Assembly: GCA_037157565.1 (NCBI GenBank)
Contig: JAZHRO010000002.1
Location: 73,706,001-73,770,000, forward strand
Reading direction: 5' to 3'
Length of the DNA: 64,000 nucleotides
From: Thalassia testudinum
Taxonomy: Eukaryota; Streptophyta; Magnoliopsida; Alismatales; Hydrocharitaceae
How positions within the stretch are numbered: the first letter of the stretch is position 1; each line of letters opens with the position of its first letter. Below the pieces are notes generated by a model, which was not told where the DNA came from, made no database searches, and saw nothing but the letters and a program-made list of their open reading frames with translations. The position numbers and the translations under genes were made by a program. Below are positions 1 to 11,267 of this stretch, one piece after another.

Positions 1-780
1 AAAGAATGAATTAAAATACATTACAATGCTTGAAAACAAATATACACAAACAAACATCAAAAACTATACATAACTGATTTATGTTAATTATCTACAACTA
101 ATATAATTAACATCTAAGTATAAGTAAAAAATAATTAGTAACATCTACTATATTAAATCATTATAACATACTAATATCTAGAGTAACATATATAAGTGTC
201 GCTAAAACCTTAGTAAAATTATATACATAACATAAGATAAAATACTTATCTTTACTGACATATATAGCTATCTACGGTGACGGATGAAACTATCACTAAA
301 GCTCTAGTATTATATATATACGTAAGAGCTCAAATATTCTACTTTATATGCTTATATATGCTATACTATATTATTTATGGTATACATTATTTATTTACAT
401 TACATTTATTTATATACATATACATTATATACTATATACTTTACATATATATACATACATACACACATACACATATATACGCACACACAACTCATGCACA
501 CAACACACGAAGCATACACTATGGCACAAGGGTGGTTCAACACTTAGCTAATTTTTTGAGCTCACTCTCTTCTTAGCCGGTTCAGTTCTCTCTTCTCAAC
601 CGGTTCAGATCGGTTCAAAATTTGGTTTAGTGGGCAGGCGGCCTTTTCGAGGGATATGCAGCACCCATTTTTGGGTGGGACTAAACCTCTACTAGGGTCA
701 CCCTACTTTAGTTAAGTGTATTTCAATATGATTTAATGCTCGTTAATGGGCCCACACACAATGCACGGCCCCCAGCCCAA
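1..780. other. AT-rich sequence with microsatellite tracts, no gene
   Basis: The first ~530 bases are AT-rich, with irregular TA and CA/TA dinucleotide runs at about 300-500. The reading frames here translate to repetitive Tyr/Ile/His/Thr strings, which is what such runs give, so I do not call them genes. From ~535 to 770 there are several CCGGTTCA/CGGTTCA repeats and a GGGTGGGACTAA motif near 675. That motif resembles a weak relative of the LTR promoter motif described at 912-955. The stretch is probably degenerate LTR sequence, but I cannot define an edge. Confidence 0.5.
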
Positions 781-818
781 TGCACCGCACCCATATGCTC
801 ATGCCAAGTTCAGATCAG

Positions 819-831
<13 letters not shown>

Positions 832-853
<22 letters not shown>
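832..853. repeat. (GA)n microsatellite
   Basis: An uninterrupted GA dinucleotide run of about ten units. It accounts for the alternating Glu-Arg string in the overlapping reading frame. Confidence 0.9.
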
Positions 854-856
<3 letters not shown>

Positions 857-911
857 TGGTATGTGTACTGGTGCCCAGCACCTAACGACAAAGGAGAGAA
901 GAAGACGAACA

Positions 912-955
912 CGTAATAAGGCACTTCGCCCGCTCCAATGCCTACGATGTGGGAC
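912..955 (-). promoter_or_regulatory. USE plus TATA-like pair in a decayed LTR
   Basis: On the minus strand, 955-945 reads GTCCCACATCG, a perfect match to the plant snRNA upstream sequence element RTCCCACATCG. A weak TATA-like TTATTACG (919-912) follows after 25 bp. A small hairpin, GGTGC-TGG-GCACC, lies at 882-870. The layout resembles the better preserved units at 20286, 32335, 52729 and 63677, so this is probably a degenerate copy of the same LTR promoter. No surrounding LTR boundary could be placed. Confidence 0.4.
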
Positions 956-1004
956 TAACCAAAGTGCCCTTCAGGCACTGCAATCTGCACGAATCCATGT
1001 CTGA

Positions 1005-3240
1005 TTAGGTGATTTTGGCCCTCGATTTGAGGGTTGTAATTTAATATTAATTAAAATTAAATTATAGAATTTTAAAGCCCTTACATAGGGCTACATAATT
1101 ATGTAGTTACTTTACAAGAATAAGTTAATTTATTATATAATTAAATTAGCTAAATTATACAGTTTATACACATTAAATTAAAGTTTAATTTGCTAATTAC
1201 ATTATAAATTAGTTAATTAATAGTATAATTGACTTAATATAGAGTTAATATACATAATAAATTATTTATTATAGATTTTTATTATATTTTAGAACTTTAT
1301 TTTAATTTATATAGATTTAAATACATATCTTAGTTAGTTATACACATAAATAAACTCTAAATACTATAATATGGTATAAATATGGTTTAAATAAGTTGAA
1401 AATACTTAATATAATCTATTACAAGTATACAGTATAAATTATCTCAATATTAACTTAATTTACTAATTTATTTTATTTTAACTTAATAAATTACCTAATT
1501 AACTTAATAACCTAATTATTTACTGTATATATATAATTAAATTAAATTACAAGTATAATATTATTCATAATACATATATAAATACGTATATACAGTATGA
1601 TCTACATATATGTACATTTAAATAGGTTTGTATAATTACTTAGTTTAGTATACATTTAAGTTATATAATTTAATATATAATAATACAATAAAGTTATATA
1701 TATAATAAGTTATCCTAAATACTTAATTTACTACAAATAATATATATATAAGTTATTTATTTACATTTTATACATATTATGCAGTATTTACCTATAACTT
1801 AGGCTTAATTAATATATACAAATATATACATAATATTTCTGGGTATTTTTGGGTTTTTCTGATTTTTATGGGTTTTATACATATATTAAAGATAGGGGAT
1901 AAGAGAGAAAGAGTGAGATGAGAGGGAAAAGTTGTTTTTGGTGTTTTTGATGTTTGTTCTTTTATTAAGTTCCAAGGTATACTGAATCATCAGCTGGTAT
2001 GTTCTATCAAGCCGGGGGTTCAGAATGCCTTAAAACTTGGCACACACAAAAAAATATACCTAATCTTGACTAAGACTGGTTTATTTTATTTTTTTGAAAT
2101 TTTTTTATGATTTTTCTTTATTTACAAAGTTGATGCATATAAGGGCTTCGAGAGGGGTTTCAAAGGGAACCTAAGGCCCTAAAAACAATTTGAGTGGCTG
2201 GGAATACAGTTTAAACACATCAAAACACTCAGCACACTATCTGAAACATGTTTGAGCTCTCAAAAAAAGTTTCATTTCAGATTTCATTAATATTTCATTT
2301 TTGGACAAATTTACACATTAAAAGTAGTTGACAAAGATTTCAAAACTAAATGACAAGCAATTCTAATTGGATTTCAGTCACTTAATAACACATGAATGCT
2401 TGTTACAATATGTTCTAACAATGCATACAAAGTTAGCTCAAAAACATCACGAAAACCCAGCCAAAACTACACTAGCACAGCCAAACAATAGCTAATGTTA
2501 AATGGCAGCAACAGCTACAACTCAACAATTGGAAGTGGCTGCTGCTTCTGCCAAAATCAGATGTTGGAATCTTTGATTAGACATCTTAAAACCAAGTGTA
2601 GATTTTGCAACAACCAACATCTGCTTCTGCTGCTATTTCAGCAGCAACAGCTGCTGCATCTGATTACTGAAATTAGCCCATATCAGACCTAAGAAGGTCT
2701 GATCTAAGGCACATGAAATCCATTTCTTCATCAACTCATTTAAAATCAGAAAATAAAAATCCATAAATCCATCAATAGAACAGCTGCTTAATTCTGATTT
2801 GAACCAAATCAGATTTAGATCTCAGAGATTCAATTCTCAGCTGTAGGCACTCTCAAATAGAAATTAGAAATCATTTAAAGTTAAAAATAATGTTGCCCTG
2901 ATTTGGGCTGTTGGTATGGATCTCACACTGATCTGATCACCTGATCGTCTTGAACAACATTGATTGGTGTTCAAGGTGATCTAGTGATCACCTTAGGATT
3001 TGTTGAGTCCTTGTTCAACCTCAAATCAATATTACTGATTATCCTTGGCCAAACTCTCCAAAATAACACTTAAATTAAGTGCATGCCCATCCACAAATTA
3101 AAAACCAAATCCAAAATCTTGGATTCATTGCATGACACCTAATTAAGCAATTAAAAAGCTCAAAAAGCTCAATTGAATCTGATAAAACCAAATGATTCAC
3201 CAAATCATAAGTTTGGGCATTAAAAGCAGCTTTGAAAATA
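1005..3240. other. AT-rich decayed DNA, no gene recognised
   Basis: From ~1020 to 1850 the sequence is very AT-rich, with short TA-type words and no long frame. From ~1850 to 3240 it remains AT-rich with short purine-rich patches and CAG/CTG-like words near 2500-2660. No domain, RNA gene or clean repeat boundary is visible. Part of it may be the left portion of LTR E, whose right end is at 4682. Confidence 0.4.
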
Positions 3241-4682
3241 ATCAAGTAATTTGAGACAATAAAACAAGATCGGGGGGTCTTTGTGAATTTATGGAGTGTG
3301 TGGGAGACCCCCTAAGTGGATTTCAAGCGTAAATTCAAATCTAGAGGCCAAATCTTCATATATGAATTTGACCTTGATGGATGGGCGGATGATGAATAAA
3401 ATTTGAGGAAAAATCAGAAGTGAATCGTGAAGCATAGAGAAGCTGTATGCGTTGAGATGGAGGTGGAAAAACACCTCTCTGATATGAATTGATCAGAGAG
3501 GGCTGAGTGAATCTAAACTAATCTACTCCTACTCTACACTAAGCCATCAACGAGTGAATTCTAACATCTAATCTACTCCTAAATTACTTTAGCTATTACC
3601 ATAATTAATATAGAAAATAGGAAAACTACACTAGGAAAGCAATAAATCTAGCTAACAGACGAAGGTGGTGTCCAAGGTTCATCGACCGGAGGTTGATGGC
3701 GATGAAATGGAAGAGACCCTCAGCTAAAGAAGGTGGTGTCTAAGAGCCAACAACTGGCGGCTAGAGGCGATTGAACGAGGGAGAGGAGTGGTCTCTATCA
3801 CCGGCGGCCCTAATGAAGGAGGAAGGAGAACTGGAGGGTGGATGAAAGGATTGGCTCAGGGTGGAGGGAGTCGATGGCATGCGCGCAGCTCAGGGGAGGG
3901 ACTTAAGTAGAAGAGTCACTGGATCAGAGCACCATAGTGGTGCAATTAGGCACTTAGGGCATGGGCGATTGGGATGAGCTAGCGAGACACACACAAAATC
4001 CAAATCAAATCGCGGGCGTTAGATGAGTTCTGGGCAAGGTGGTGAACACACACACCAAAGCGCGCAAAGGTTCGCTTGGATCTGGACCACAGGATCATAA
4101 CATCAAGGAAGCGACAGCTGCGATTGGGTGAGTTCATGAGGCACTACAGTGGCTCGCGACTGCAGGTGAGTTAGTGTTTTTGCGGGGAAGCCCTTATGGG
4201 CGAAGGGGTAGAATAATAGAATAGAAGCCCATAAGTGGCTAAGAAGTTCTGCAGAGTAGTCCCTAGAATTTGCAAAGAGGCCCCTGTGGTTTACAAAATG
4301 GTCCCTGGAAGGTTTTTAAATTCATAAATTGTATGTGACCTGAGGACCTATGTGTAATCTAATAAATGCAATGCCTAATGATGTTCAAGTGCAACCAAGT
4401 TTTTGTTTAAGCTTAATTGAACATCAAGGAAGTTAATTGTACTTTTGATTTGAACTTTTAGACTCAAATGTTTGTTCAATTTGTAAATGGATCATCATTT
4501 ATAATAATGAATAGAATACCTTATTTAATTACCTAATTTTGCATTTTTAACATAGATTTGATGTTTTAGGTCTTTTTCACTATTTCCCACATTTAACCCA
4601 TTTCAAGTGTTAATTTAATAGTGTTTAACCTAGTTTTTAGCTTAACTTGGGCATTTTAGTTATGATGAGTTACACCTCATCA
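3241..4682 (-). mobile_element. LTR remnant E (OTA-type Gypsy), right end defined, left end unresolved
   Basis: The right end (TTGGGC...TAGTTATGATGAGTTACACCTCATCA, ending at 4682) matches in layout the U3 start of the OTA LTRs of A and C read on the opposite strand. It has the same terminal hairpin, TGATGAG/CTCATCA. Immediately after 4682 the reading frame of element D begins, so E was inserted into D. The interior has a GC-richer middle (3660-4200) and an AT-rich U3 side, like the other OTA LTRs. I could not find the left end or a matching target duplication, so the start given is arbitrary. Confidence 0.45.
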
Positions 4683-4805
4683 ACAGCCCAGGTTAACATT
4701 AACTGTTCATCTGGGTGTATGGAGATCGCCCTGGGGGATGAGAAACTTAGATTGGATATTTTCAAGGCAAACAAAGACCTACATTGTAATTCTATCGAGG
4801 TGGAT
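4654..4805. repeat. Left copy of ~152-bp direct duplication flanking solo LTR B3
   Basis: This stretch is repeated at 7522-7673 with two substitutions that I can see (AACAGCC versus AACCGCC, and AAAGACC versus AAAAACC). It covers the last 29 bp of LTR E and the first ~123 bp of the D coding fragment. The copies sit directly on either side of the 2.7-kb LTR at 4806-7521. Confidence 0.85.
4683..4805 (+). pseudogene. Element D gag-pol fragment (region after protease), left piece
   Basis: The frame reads TAQVNINCSSG...GDEKLRLDIFKA. It aligns with the segment that follows the protease in element C (ARANISCEEG...GDQTLKIDIFKA). It is truncated on the left by LTR E and on the right by solo LTR B3, after the residues SIEVD. 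The same segment is repeated in full at 7551-7673. It cannot be functional in this form. Confidence 0.7.
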
Positions 4806-7521
4806 TGTAACGACCCGATTCCCAAGTCCCTACGAGACACGAGAATCGGACCGACTCGACTAATCCCGAGACCTAGTCGTCCAACGAGGAAGTAACCAAA
4901 AGAGCAGTAAAATAAACTACATTCAGCATGAATATAACTAACAGTAAGGAAATACAGCAGTAAGGAAAAAAAACCACTACAGTATTTACCACCACAACAG
5001 TAGAACAACATTCATAACATAATATGAACTGCAGGTAAAGAAAAGTACAGCGGAAACAAGAACTACTCACTATAACGGAACAAAAAGAGGTACAAGAGAA
5101 CAGTGGTAACTCTACTGGACCCTACTCGGCCCAGCGTCCTCTGCAGCCGCTGACCCTGGCTGCTCAACACCTGGACCTGAAAGGTAACGAGTGTAACACG
5201 TCAGCAAAACGCTGAGTAGAGTGGCAGCTAAACTAAAGAAACAGTAAAGTGTACAGTAGCTGTTTTAAATTTTCTTTCTTCTTTATTTACGTCTTTCTAT
5301 TGTTTCACAATTTATCTATTTCTTAGATCCTTCACTTGATCTCGAATGTTCCTCGTGGGATCGATCTTGATTGCAGTCTTTTCCGAACAGTAGAAGTAGC
5401 ACGTGGTGCTCTCCTGGCCGGGAGAGTCCCCCGTGGTGATCCTACTCTTACTCAACCACCCCAAGGTCACTGACAGACGTAACGGTGACTACGGCACGCG
5501 CGGTAAACGCACGGGTAGCTAACCCGCACTGGCACGCGGTCAGTCGTTTCCGTTAACGGGTGCGCCCAAAGCACAGCACGGAACCAGTACAGGGCAGAGC
5601 CCTCTCAGTAACAGGGGGTCCAACCCCTCCACAGTAACCAAACAGAGGCCTTGCCCCTCCACAGTCCGCGCACCCTCGCCTGACTACTCTGGTTTGCCCT
5701 AGTGGGCCTAACAAGGTGTGGGAGGCTAGCAGAACCCCGGGGCCCGTGGGGTAGCTAGTACCTCCCTACACTAGTAGCTCTCCTCGGTACTACGTACACG
5801 AGGGCCAGCAAGTCGGTACAGAGTGGCCAGTCCTAACCCCGGGTCCCTGGGGCGGCTGGCTCCGCTCTGCACTAAACAGGGGGGACAGTCGCTCTCCTTG
5901 GTACTCCATACTCAAGGGCCAGCTCACTTCTCCAATTCTATTCTATTCACTTTCCAGGAGTTCTACTCCTAATTCCCCGTAGGGTTCCAGCTCTTTAACT
6001 CAGAACATTCCAGTTTCACCATTCCAGTTTCACGTTCATACATCCCATATTCTTAATCATGTTCATTTATTCATAACAGGCAGCTGTTAATTCATTTCAC
6101 AGGCAACTATTATTTCCTTTCCACATTTTCCAAGACTGCAGTATTCATACATTCCACTAGTTTTCCCGTCCTAAGATTCATGCCATATCCTAGGATCTAT
6201 CATACAATCTAGTTTTCCAGCCCTAGGATTCATGCAACACCCTAGGATCTACCATTCCATCTATTTCTCATTCCTAGGATTCATGCAATGTCCTAGGTTC
6301 TATTTTTGGTTTCATAATTTAACAGATTATACTTAAAGCCACTCTACCGGTTACAACAGGCGAACTGGGGGCGTGGTCGGGAATCCCGCGTGCCTCCGCA
6401 ACCCCAGAGACTGCAACGGAACGGGGTCCTATCACAAGGATCAAACACAAGGAACTTCTCAAAATAGTATACAGCTACTGTAGACAGGTAGAGGATGTAA
6501 TTCCGAAAAGAACGCAACTCGAAACGCGGAAAATGGAGCCCGAATGGGTCCGAAATGGGTCGAAAACGACGAAACAGTGCAAAATCAGACGTCCGGAACT
6601 TCTTCCAGACGTCTTAAAAAGTGGATCAGGGAATTACCTCACTCTGCGTGGGCTCTCAGACGTCCAGAAGCCTGCGGGGGCGTCTGGCCTAGTTCCCAGA
6701 CGTCCGATGGTCACCCAGGACGTCTGGAAGTCGTTCCCGCCGTCTGGCACTGCAGCCAGACGTCTGATTCGCGTTGGATGCGAATCTCCGACCCTGCGCG
6801 TACCCATTTCCTCTCTCTCTTAGTACGGTCAATCGAAGGGAAGGAAGAAGGGGGAAAAACTCACCTTTCAGACGTTTAGAAAGTCTTCCAGACGTCGTTC
6901 CCGTCATCTGGCTAGAAGCACAGACGTCTGATTCTGGAAAATTTTCCAGAACCAGGGCGCCTCTCGCCCTCCGCTCGCGACGCCCGGCCGCGCTGCGAGT
7001 GCTCCGCCTGCTGCTTGAGCCGCAGCAGTCCTCCCGCGTCTCTCCGCGTCCGCTGCGCCCCCCGCCGGCCGGCCCTAGCGGCCCTGGCGAGCTCGCCCTC
7101 ACGGCCGAGCGCCTCTCCCACGCGCAGCACCTCCTCCCACACTCACCGTGGCTGTCGCTGCCGCTGCACCCTCGCGCTCGCTCTCGCGCACTGGCTGAAG
7201 GAGAAGAGGAAGGAGGCGGAGGTGATGGGAGTGAGGGAGAGGCGTGGCCCTTTTAAGGCCGCGCGAGGAGGAGAGAGAGAACGCGGCAGAGGCGTTTGCG
7301 GCCGCAGGAGAGAGGGAAAAAGAGGGAGAGAGAGAGAAAACGCAGGTCTGCGCGCTCAGGCGCGCAGACAAACAGTAGCGTGCCAAAATAACCGATTTCC
7401 AAACGTTTGGAAATGATCCCAGACGTCTGGTCCGACGTCTGTAAGTGATTCCAGACGTCTGGTACGACGTCTGGGCCACCTCCCAGACGTCTTAAAATAC
7501 GTCTGGAGCGCCCGTTCGTCA
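4806..7521 (-). mobile_element. Solo LTR B3, Del/Tekay-type chromovirus
   Basis: A 2716-bp unit starting TGTAACGACCC and ending TTCGTCA on the plus strand. It is the reverse complement of the LTR at 39662-42363 and parallels the one at 45827-48510. No internal element sequence is attached. Landmarks shared with the other copies are CCTAGGATTCATGC repeats (6170-6300), many GACGTC palindromes (6585-7510), a GC-rich block and a TTTTAAGGCC motif near 7250. The expected 5-bp target duplication is absent; a ~152-bp direct duplication flanks it instead. Reading frames inside the GC-rich part (6533-7520) are not supported as genes. Confidence 0.85.
6585..7510. repeat. Array of CAGACGTCTG-type palindromes in LTR B3
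   Basis: About fifteen GACGTC-containing sites, many with the longer palindrome AGACGTCT, lie in two groups: about 6585-6930 and 7420-7510. GACGTC is the C-box form of the ACGT core bound by plant bZIP factors, which is established knowledge. That these sites are bound is inference. The same arrays occur in the other B LTRs. Confidence 0.75.
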
Positions 7522-7673
7522 TTTTAGTTATGATGAGTTACACCTCATCAACCGCCCAGGTTAACATTAACTGTTCATCTGGGTGTATGGAGATCGCCCT
7601 GGGGGATGAGAAACTTAGATTGGATATTTTCAAGGCAAACAAAAACCTACATTGTAATTCTATCGAGGTGGAT
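7522..7673. repeat. Right copy of ~152-bp direct duplication flanking solo LTR B3
   Basis: Copy of 4654-4805 with two visible substitutions. It begins with the terminal bases of LTR E and continues into the D reading frame, which here runs on without interruption. Confidence 0.85.
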
Positions 7674-8024
7674 TCATATGATGATTCATATGATGATGAA
7701 CCTGAGCACTGTGGGAACATAGAACTTCTTGGAGAATTGACTCTGCACACAGCTTCTAACGGGCTCATTGATTCGAGTTATAATGATTTTGACACCGTGG
7801 TGAATGCTGATCGGCCAAAGGCAATTGATGAGACACATGATTTAGATTCCGAGAGATCTGGAGTGGAATTGCCTAAAACCCTCATGACAAGCTCAGATGA
7901 TAAATACATCGATTTACATGAGATTCTATACATCCATGGGGTTGATTTTGAATTATCAAAGAATCCCATCGAAGTTAAGGAAGAATCTAATAAAAACCCC
8001 ATTTCTAATTGTGAGAAAATCTGA
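7530..8024 (+). pseudogene. Element D gag-pol remnant (protease-adjacent region)
   Basis: A 164-codon frame. The first ~8 residues come from the LTR E end. From about residue 9 (TAQVNINCSSG) it matches the segment after the DLGAS protease motif in element C (GDEKLRLDIFKANKNLHCN against GDQTLKIDIFKAQQGINCG). A 12-bp tandem repeat at 7674-7697 encodes SYDDSYDD. The remainder is acidic and rich in Ser and Leu, and I do not recognise it. No reverse transcriptase follows, so D is a non-autonomous or internally deleted OTA element. The apparent start codon lies in LTR-derived sequence and is not a real start. Confidence 0.6.
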
Positions 8025-8553
8025 AAAATCTTGAGGCATTTTTGGATTTGAAGTCAGATGAATCTATCACATCTTCGCTCTTGGATATAGAGGATTTCAC
8101 AGAAGCCACAAAATAGAAAATGAAAGAATTGAAGGCCTTATTGCATCTAGGTTCTGATTTTTCACACCTTGGGGATAATGAATTGCTGCCCATTATATTT
8201 GAGGATTCGCACCATGAACAGAATTTGGGTAATTTGTAGGAGATTTTTAACCAACCCAGGGATGAGAATGATTTGGGTAAATTTAAAGTTGTTGGGATGG
8301 AATGCTAAATCTTATTCGACACACCTACTTTGCAACCACCCACACCTACTGACGAAATGGTTCCTTATACCATTTTAGATTGCACCACTCGCGTCCCTCC
8401 TTTCATTTTCCACCACTTCCAGGACCCGTATGATTTGTTTCCCACTCTCGACTCCTTATCCACCTCATATGTAGTACTCATACACCACTCTTCAAGGTTG
8501 CCACTTTCTATCTATCACCCTGGCACCCGGATTTATTTTTCTTGTAGAACCTA
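8025..8553 (+). pseudogene. Continuation of the element D coding remnant, several breaks
   Basis: After a stop at 8022 a shifted frame continues (LKNLEAFLDLKSDES..., then LLHLGSDFSHLGDNE...) with in-frame stops near 8115, 8238 and 8308. It ends around 8553 with a PPTPTDEMVPYTILDC... segment. Composition and context suggest the decayed C-terminal part of the D open reading frame. I recognise no domain, and RT and integrase motifs are absent. Confidence 0.4.
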
Positions 8554-10340
8554 GCTACAACTAATTCCAATCCTTAATATGTTATTTTGCCAACCCTGTG
8601 GGCTTGGTATTCACGGGCAACTGCTTTACATTTTTGGCCCATTGATGACAATGGAACTCAAAGTGCTTATCATCTTGATTCATTCTCTTGCAATCATTGA
8701 TCCATCTGATGGAGTTTTGCCTAACTAAAGGCATTAAACTCAACATTTAGACAGCATTTGCTTTATACATAGCATATTTCATTTTTTCATATCGTTCTGC
8801 ATATCATGATTGTGTTGGCATAGGCTGAATGACAATGAGGAGCAATTTCAGGTGGTTTCTATCCACTTACGCCCTATCTTACTTTATTTTTCGCTTATTC
8901 ATGCATGAGGACATGTAAGAACTTAGGCATTGGGGGGGGCTAGTACACATAAACTGACAAATTTTCTGCCAACACCTTAGGAAATAATTTTTTATCAAGA
9001 GGTTTTATTAGGGATTTATTCTTTAGTTGATTCCTGAAATTAGAATCCAATACAATTTCACACTTGCATGTAGAATTTGCAATGGATCCAATGTGAAGAC
9101 TGATAAACAGCTTTAGTTTGTCGAGAAGAAGCATTGCTTCTTTTCCTGAACCTTTTAACAGTAATTAGGGAGTCAGGCAAATCATCTTCTAGTAGATCTA
9201 CCAAATCATTTGCGAGGTGAGAGTAGAGAGTCTATTGGTGCTCTAAGTATAGTATGAGGAATCTTAATGATACTTAGAGTTAGTCACAGCTTTCGCTCTC
9301 AATTTCTACGTATAATTTCTTTGTGTGAATTTCTATGAGAGCCACCAAATAAAGCAAATACACAGAGAGCAGGTTCTAATAAAACTAAGACTAAGGTAGA
9401 TGGTTACGACTGTCCTTTAAGGAATCCTCAGCTGAAGATGGTGTCAATGTCAAGGTCAGAAATACATTGTCCCATCTATTCCTTTTCTGGTGCCAAGAAT
9501 AGGCATTTCCACCAAATAAGCCACCTGATATCCTCTTGAACATCACCAATCCCGAATAATGCCTCATGAATAAAAGTGTGTATGTCATGATATGATGCGT
9601 TGTGTTGGTAGATATATATGTGAAAAAAAAGGAAAGAAAGAAAGAAAGAAAAAGAAAAAAAAAACCCTTGAAAAAAAAAGTCTAAAAAAACAAATGCGTT
9701 GAGTTGTATTAGTTCATGCACATTGAGGCAACAATACCTACTACCCTTACGATCGACTAAATAGTGGCTAAGGATTTCTGACTTAGTTATAGGGTTATCA
9801 AAATTTAATTGAAGTGTTAATGTCATGAGAGACCACCAAATATATTTACAAATTTGGTGTGATTTTAAGCTTAAAAAGAAAAAAAGAAAAGATAAAAGAA
9901 GAAAAGAGAGAAAGAGGAGTATAAGGAACTAAAGAGATCACATTTTTCCACCTCTAAGTTGATTTATTTGATAGTCTAGAAATCTAGATTCTATAGTACT
10001 AGTCTATATGTAACACCAAAGGGGTGTGAGACACTAAATACAAATCCATTTGATTCCGATATCTTCTACCTAAGCCAAAAGTCGGGCTAAATTCAAGATT
10101 ATTTTATATCCTTGAAGGAAGAAGTTTGCCTATCCCGATAAAGTTTTCACTAAGAGTTAAGTACGAAGTTTAGATGTGGATTGACTTTTCACTTGGATTT
10201 GTTGCATAAGCTACAACACTACACTTTTACGATTATCTGAATTTCTAAATTTTTGGATGAAAACAAAAGAAATAGATCTCTAGTCAAATTCTTGATGAAA
10301 TGCATTTAGTCGTACATTTGCTATGGACTAGTAAGATTTA
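8554..10340 (+). other. Element D 3' non-coding region
   Basis: About 1.8 kb without coding potential lies between the D coding remnant and its 3' LTR. It holds a polypurine-like tract at 8923-8940 and a GAAA-rich low-complexity stretch at 9598-9680. A comparable region of ~1.6 kb lies between the pol stop and the 3' LTR of element C (54567-56148), so a long 3' UTR seems to be a shared trait of these elements. Confidence 0.55.
8905..8940 (+). promoter_or_regulatory. Internal polypurine tract-like motif of element D
   Basis: GAGGACATGTAAGAACTTAGGC is followed by ATTGGGGGGGG. The same combination (a GAGGACATT-like word, then TTAGGCAT-G-run) occurs at homologous positions in C (55862-55899, minus) and A (35550-35586, minus), in each case well before the true 3' PPT. 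It may be a second plus-strand priming site; that role is inferred. Confidence 0.5.
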
Positions 10341-10352
10341 GGCATGGGGGTA
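10341..10352 (+). promoter_or_regulatory. 3' polypurine tract of element D
   Basis: GGCATGGGGGTA lies directly before the LTR start TGATTGC at 10353. Elements A and C carry the same TAGGCATGGGGGTA block next to their 3' LTRs, which fixes this LTR boundary. Confidence 0.75.
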
Positions 10353-11267
10353 TGATTGCGTAGCAATCATAGGACCTAATCAACTTGAATTAAGTTAGAT
10401 CCTAGCTTAACTTAGAAATAATGCATGCATAAGCACCTTATTTTTCATCACAGTAGCATCTTATTTTGCATCACAGTCAATTGTTAGCTTTGTAAATAAT
10501 AATGCTATATTATGTTCTAATCAAGAGGCAATAATAATAAGTAATTCAAGGCTGAGGATGATAAATCTGACCGTATGGATCTATTTAAGACAACAATGGG
10601 AGTCCAATGCTTTCGAAATTGTCTTGATCGGACTCCTGTAGCATCATATGAAGTCTGTGGAAGAGCAAAGGCCAAGAAGCAAGGTGATGCAAATCCAAAC
10701 CTCATATGCCAAATCTAATTGCACGATGGATTCGAATCAACGATCACAGTCCAACCCAAAAATCAACTCGATCGGAACCCTGCAGCACCATATACAAAGC
10801 AAAGAAGATGGATGACCACGATGGCGTCACGTGGTGCCATCATAGTCTCCCAAGACCGTCGCCCCTATCCACTGAAGCACTTGCTACGTGCCTTGTGGGC
10901 TGTTGGATCGCCTTCCAACAGTCACAAGCACGCCACGTCTACTTGTCTCCACACGCTTCATCAAGGAGAAGATCATCTCAGCCATTGGATTTTCATCCAA
11001 CGGCTGGGGGCAGCTAAGCGTCGAAGTAGAACCGTGACCATCCAAGGCCAGAGCGTGGCAGTTAACATGCTCACACAAGAGCAAATGACATAGGGTTGAG
11101 GTGTGAGGAGGGGAAAATCAGAAAGGTGGTGTGCGTGAGCGAAATTGAGGCATGTGATGACAATCAGGCGGTCCGAAGGTAGACGCGCAGTGCGCGGAGG
11201 TGCGTCTGATCAAGCGGTGCAGGAAACATAGGGATGCACAGGTGTGTCTACACGCCGTTGTACACAG

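Noticed and set aside
277..576. Open frames rich in Tyr, Ile, His and Thr over TA/CA repeats (also at 36690-37280)
   Set aside because: They are translations of microsatellites, present in several frames at once, with no domain or start context.
2505..2790. ACAGC words near 2507, 2648 and 2777 as the left target duplication of LTR E
   Set aside because: The five-base match is expected by chance, and the sequence to the left of each does not encode the missing part of D.
6533..7522. Overlapping 90-160 codon frames on both strands in the GC-rich part of the B LTRs (also 39768-40683, 47641-48500, 51259-51879)
   Set aside because: GC-rich LTR sequence stays open by composition. The frames shift between the four LTR copies and encode no recognisable protein.
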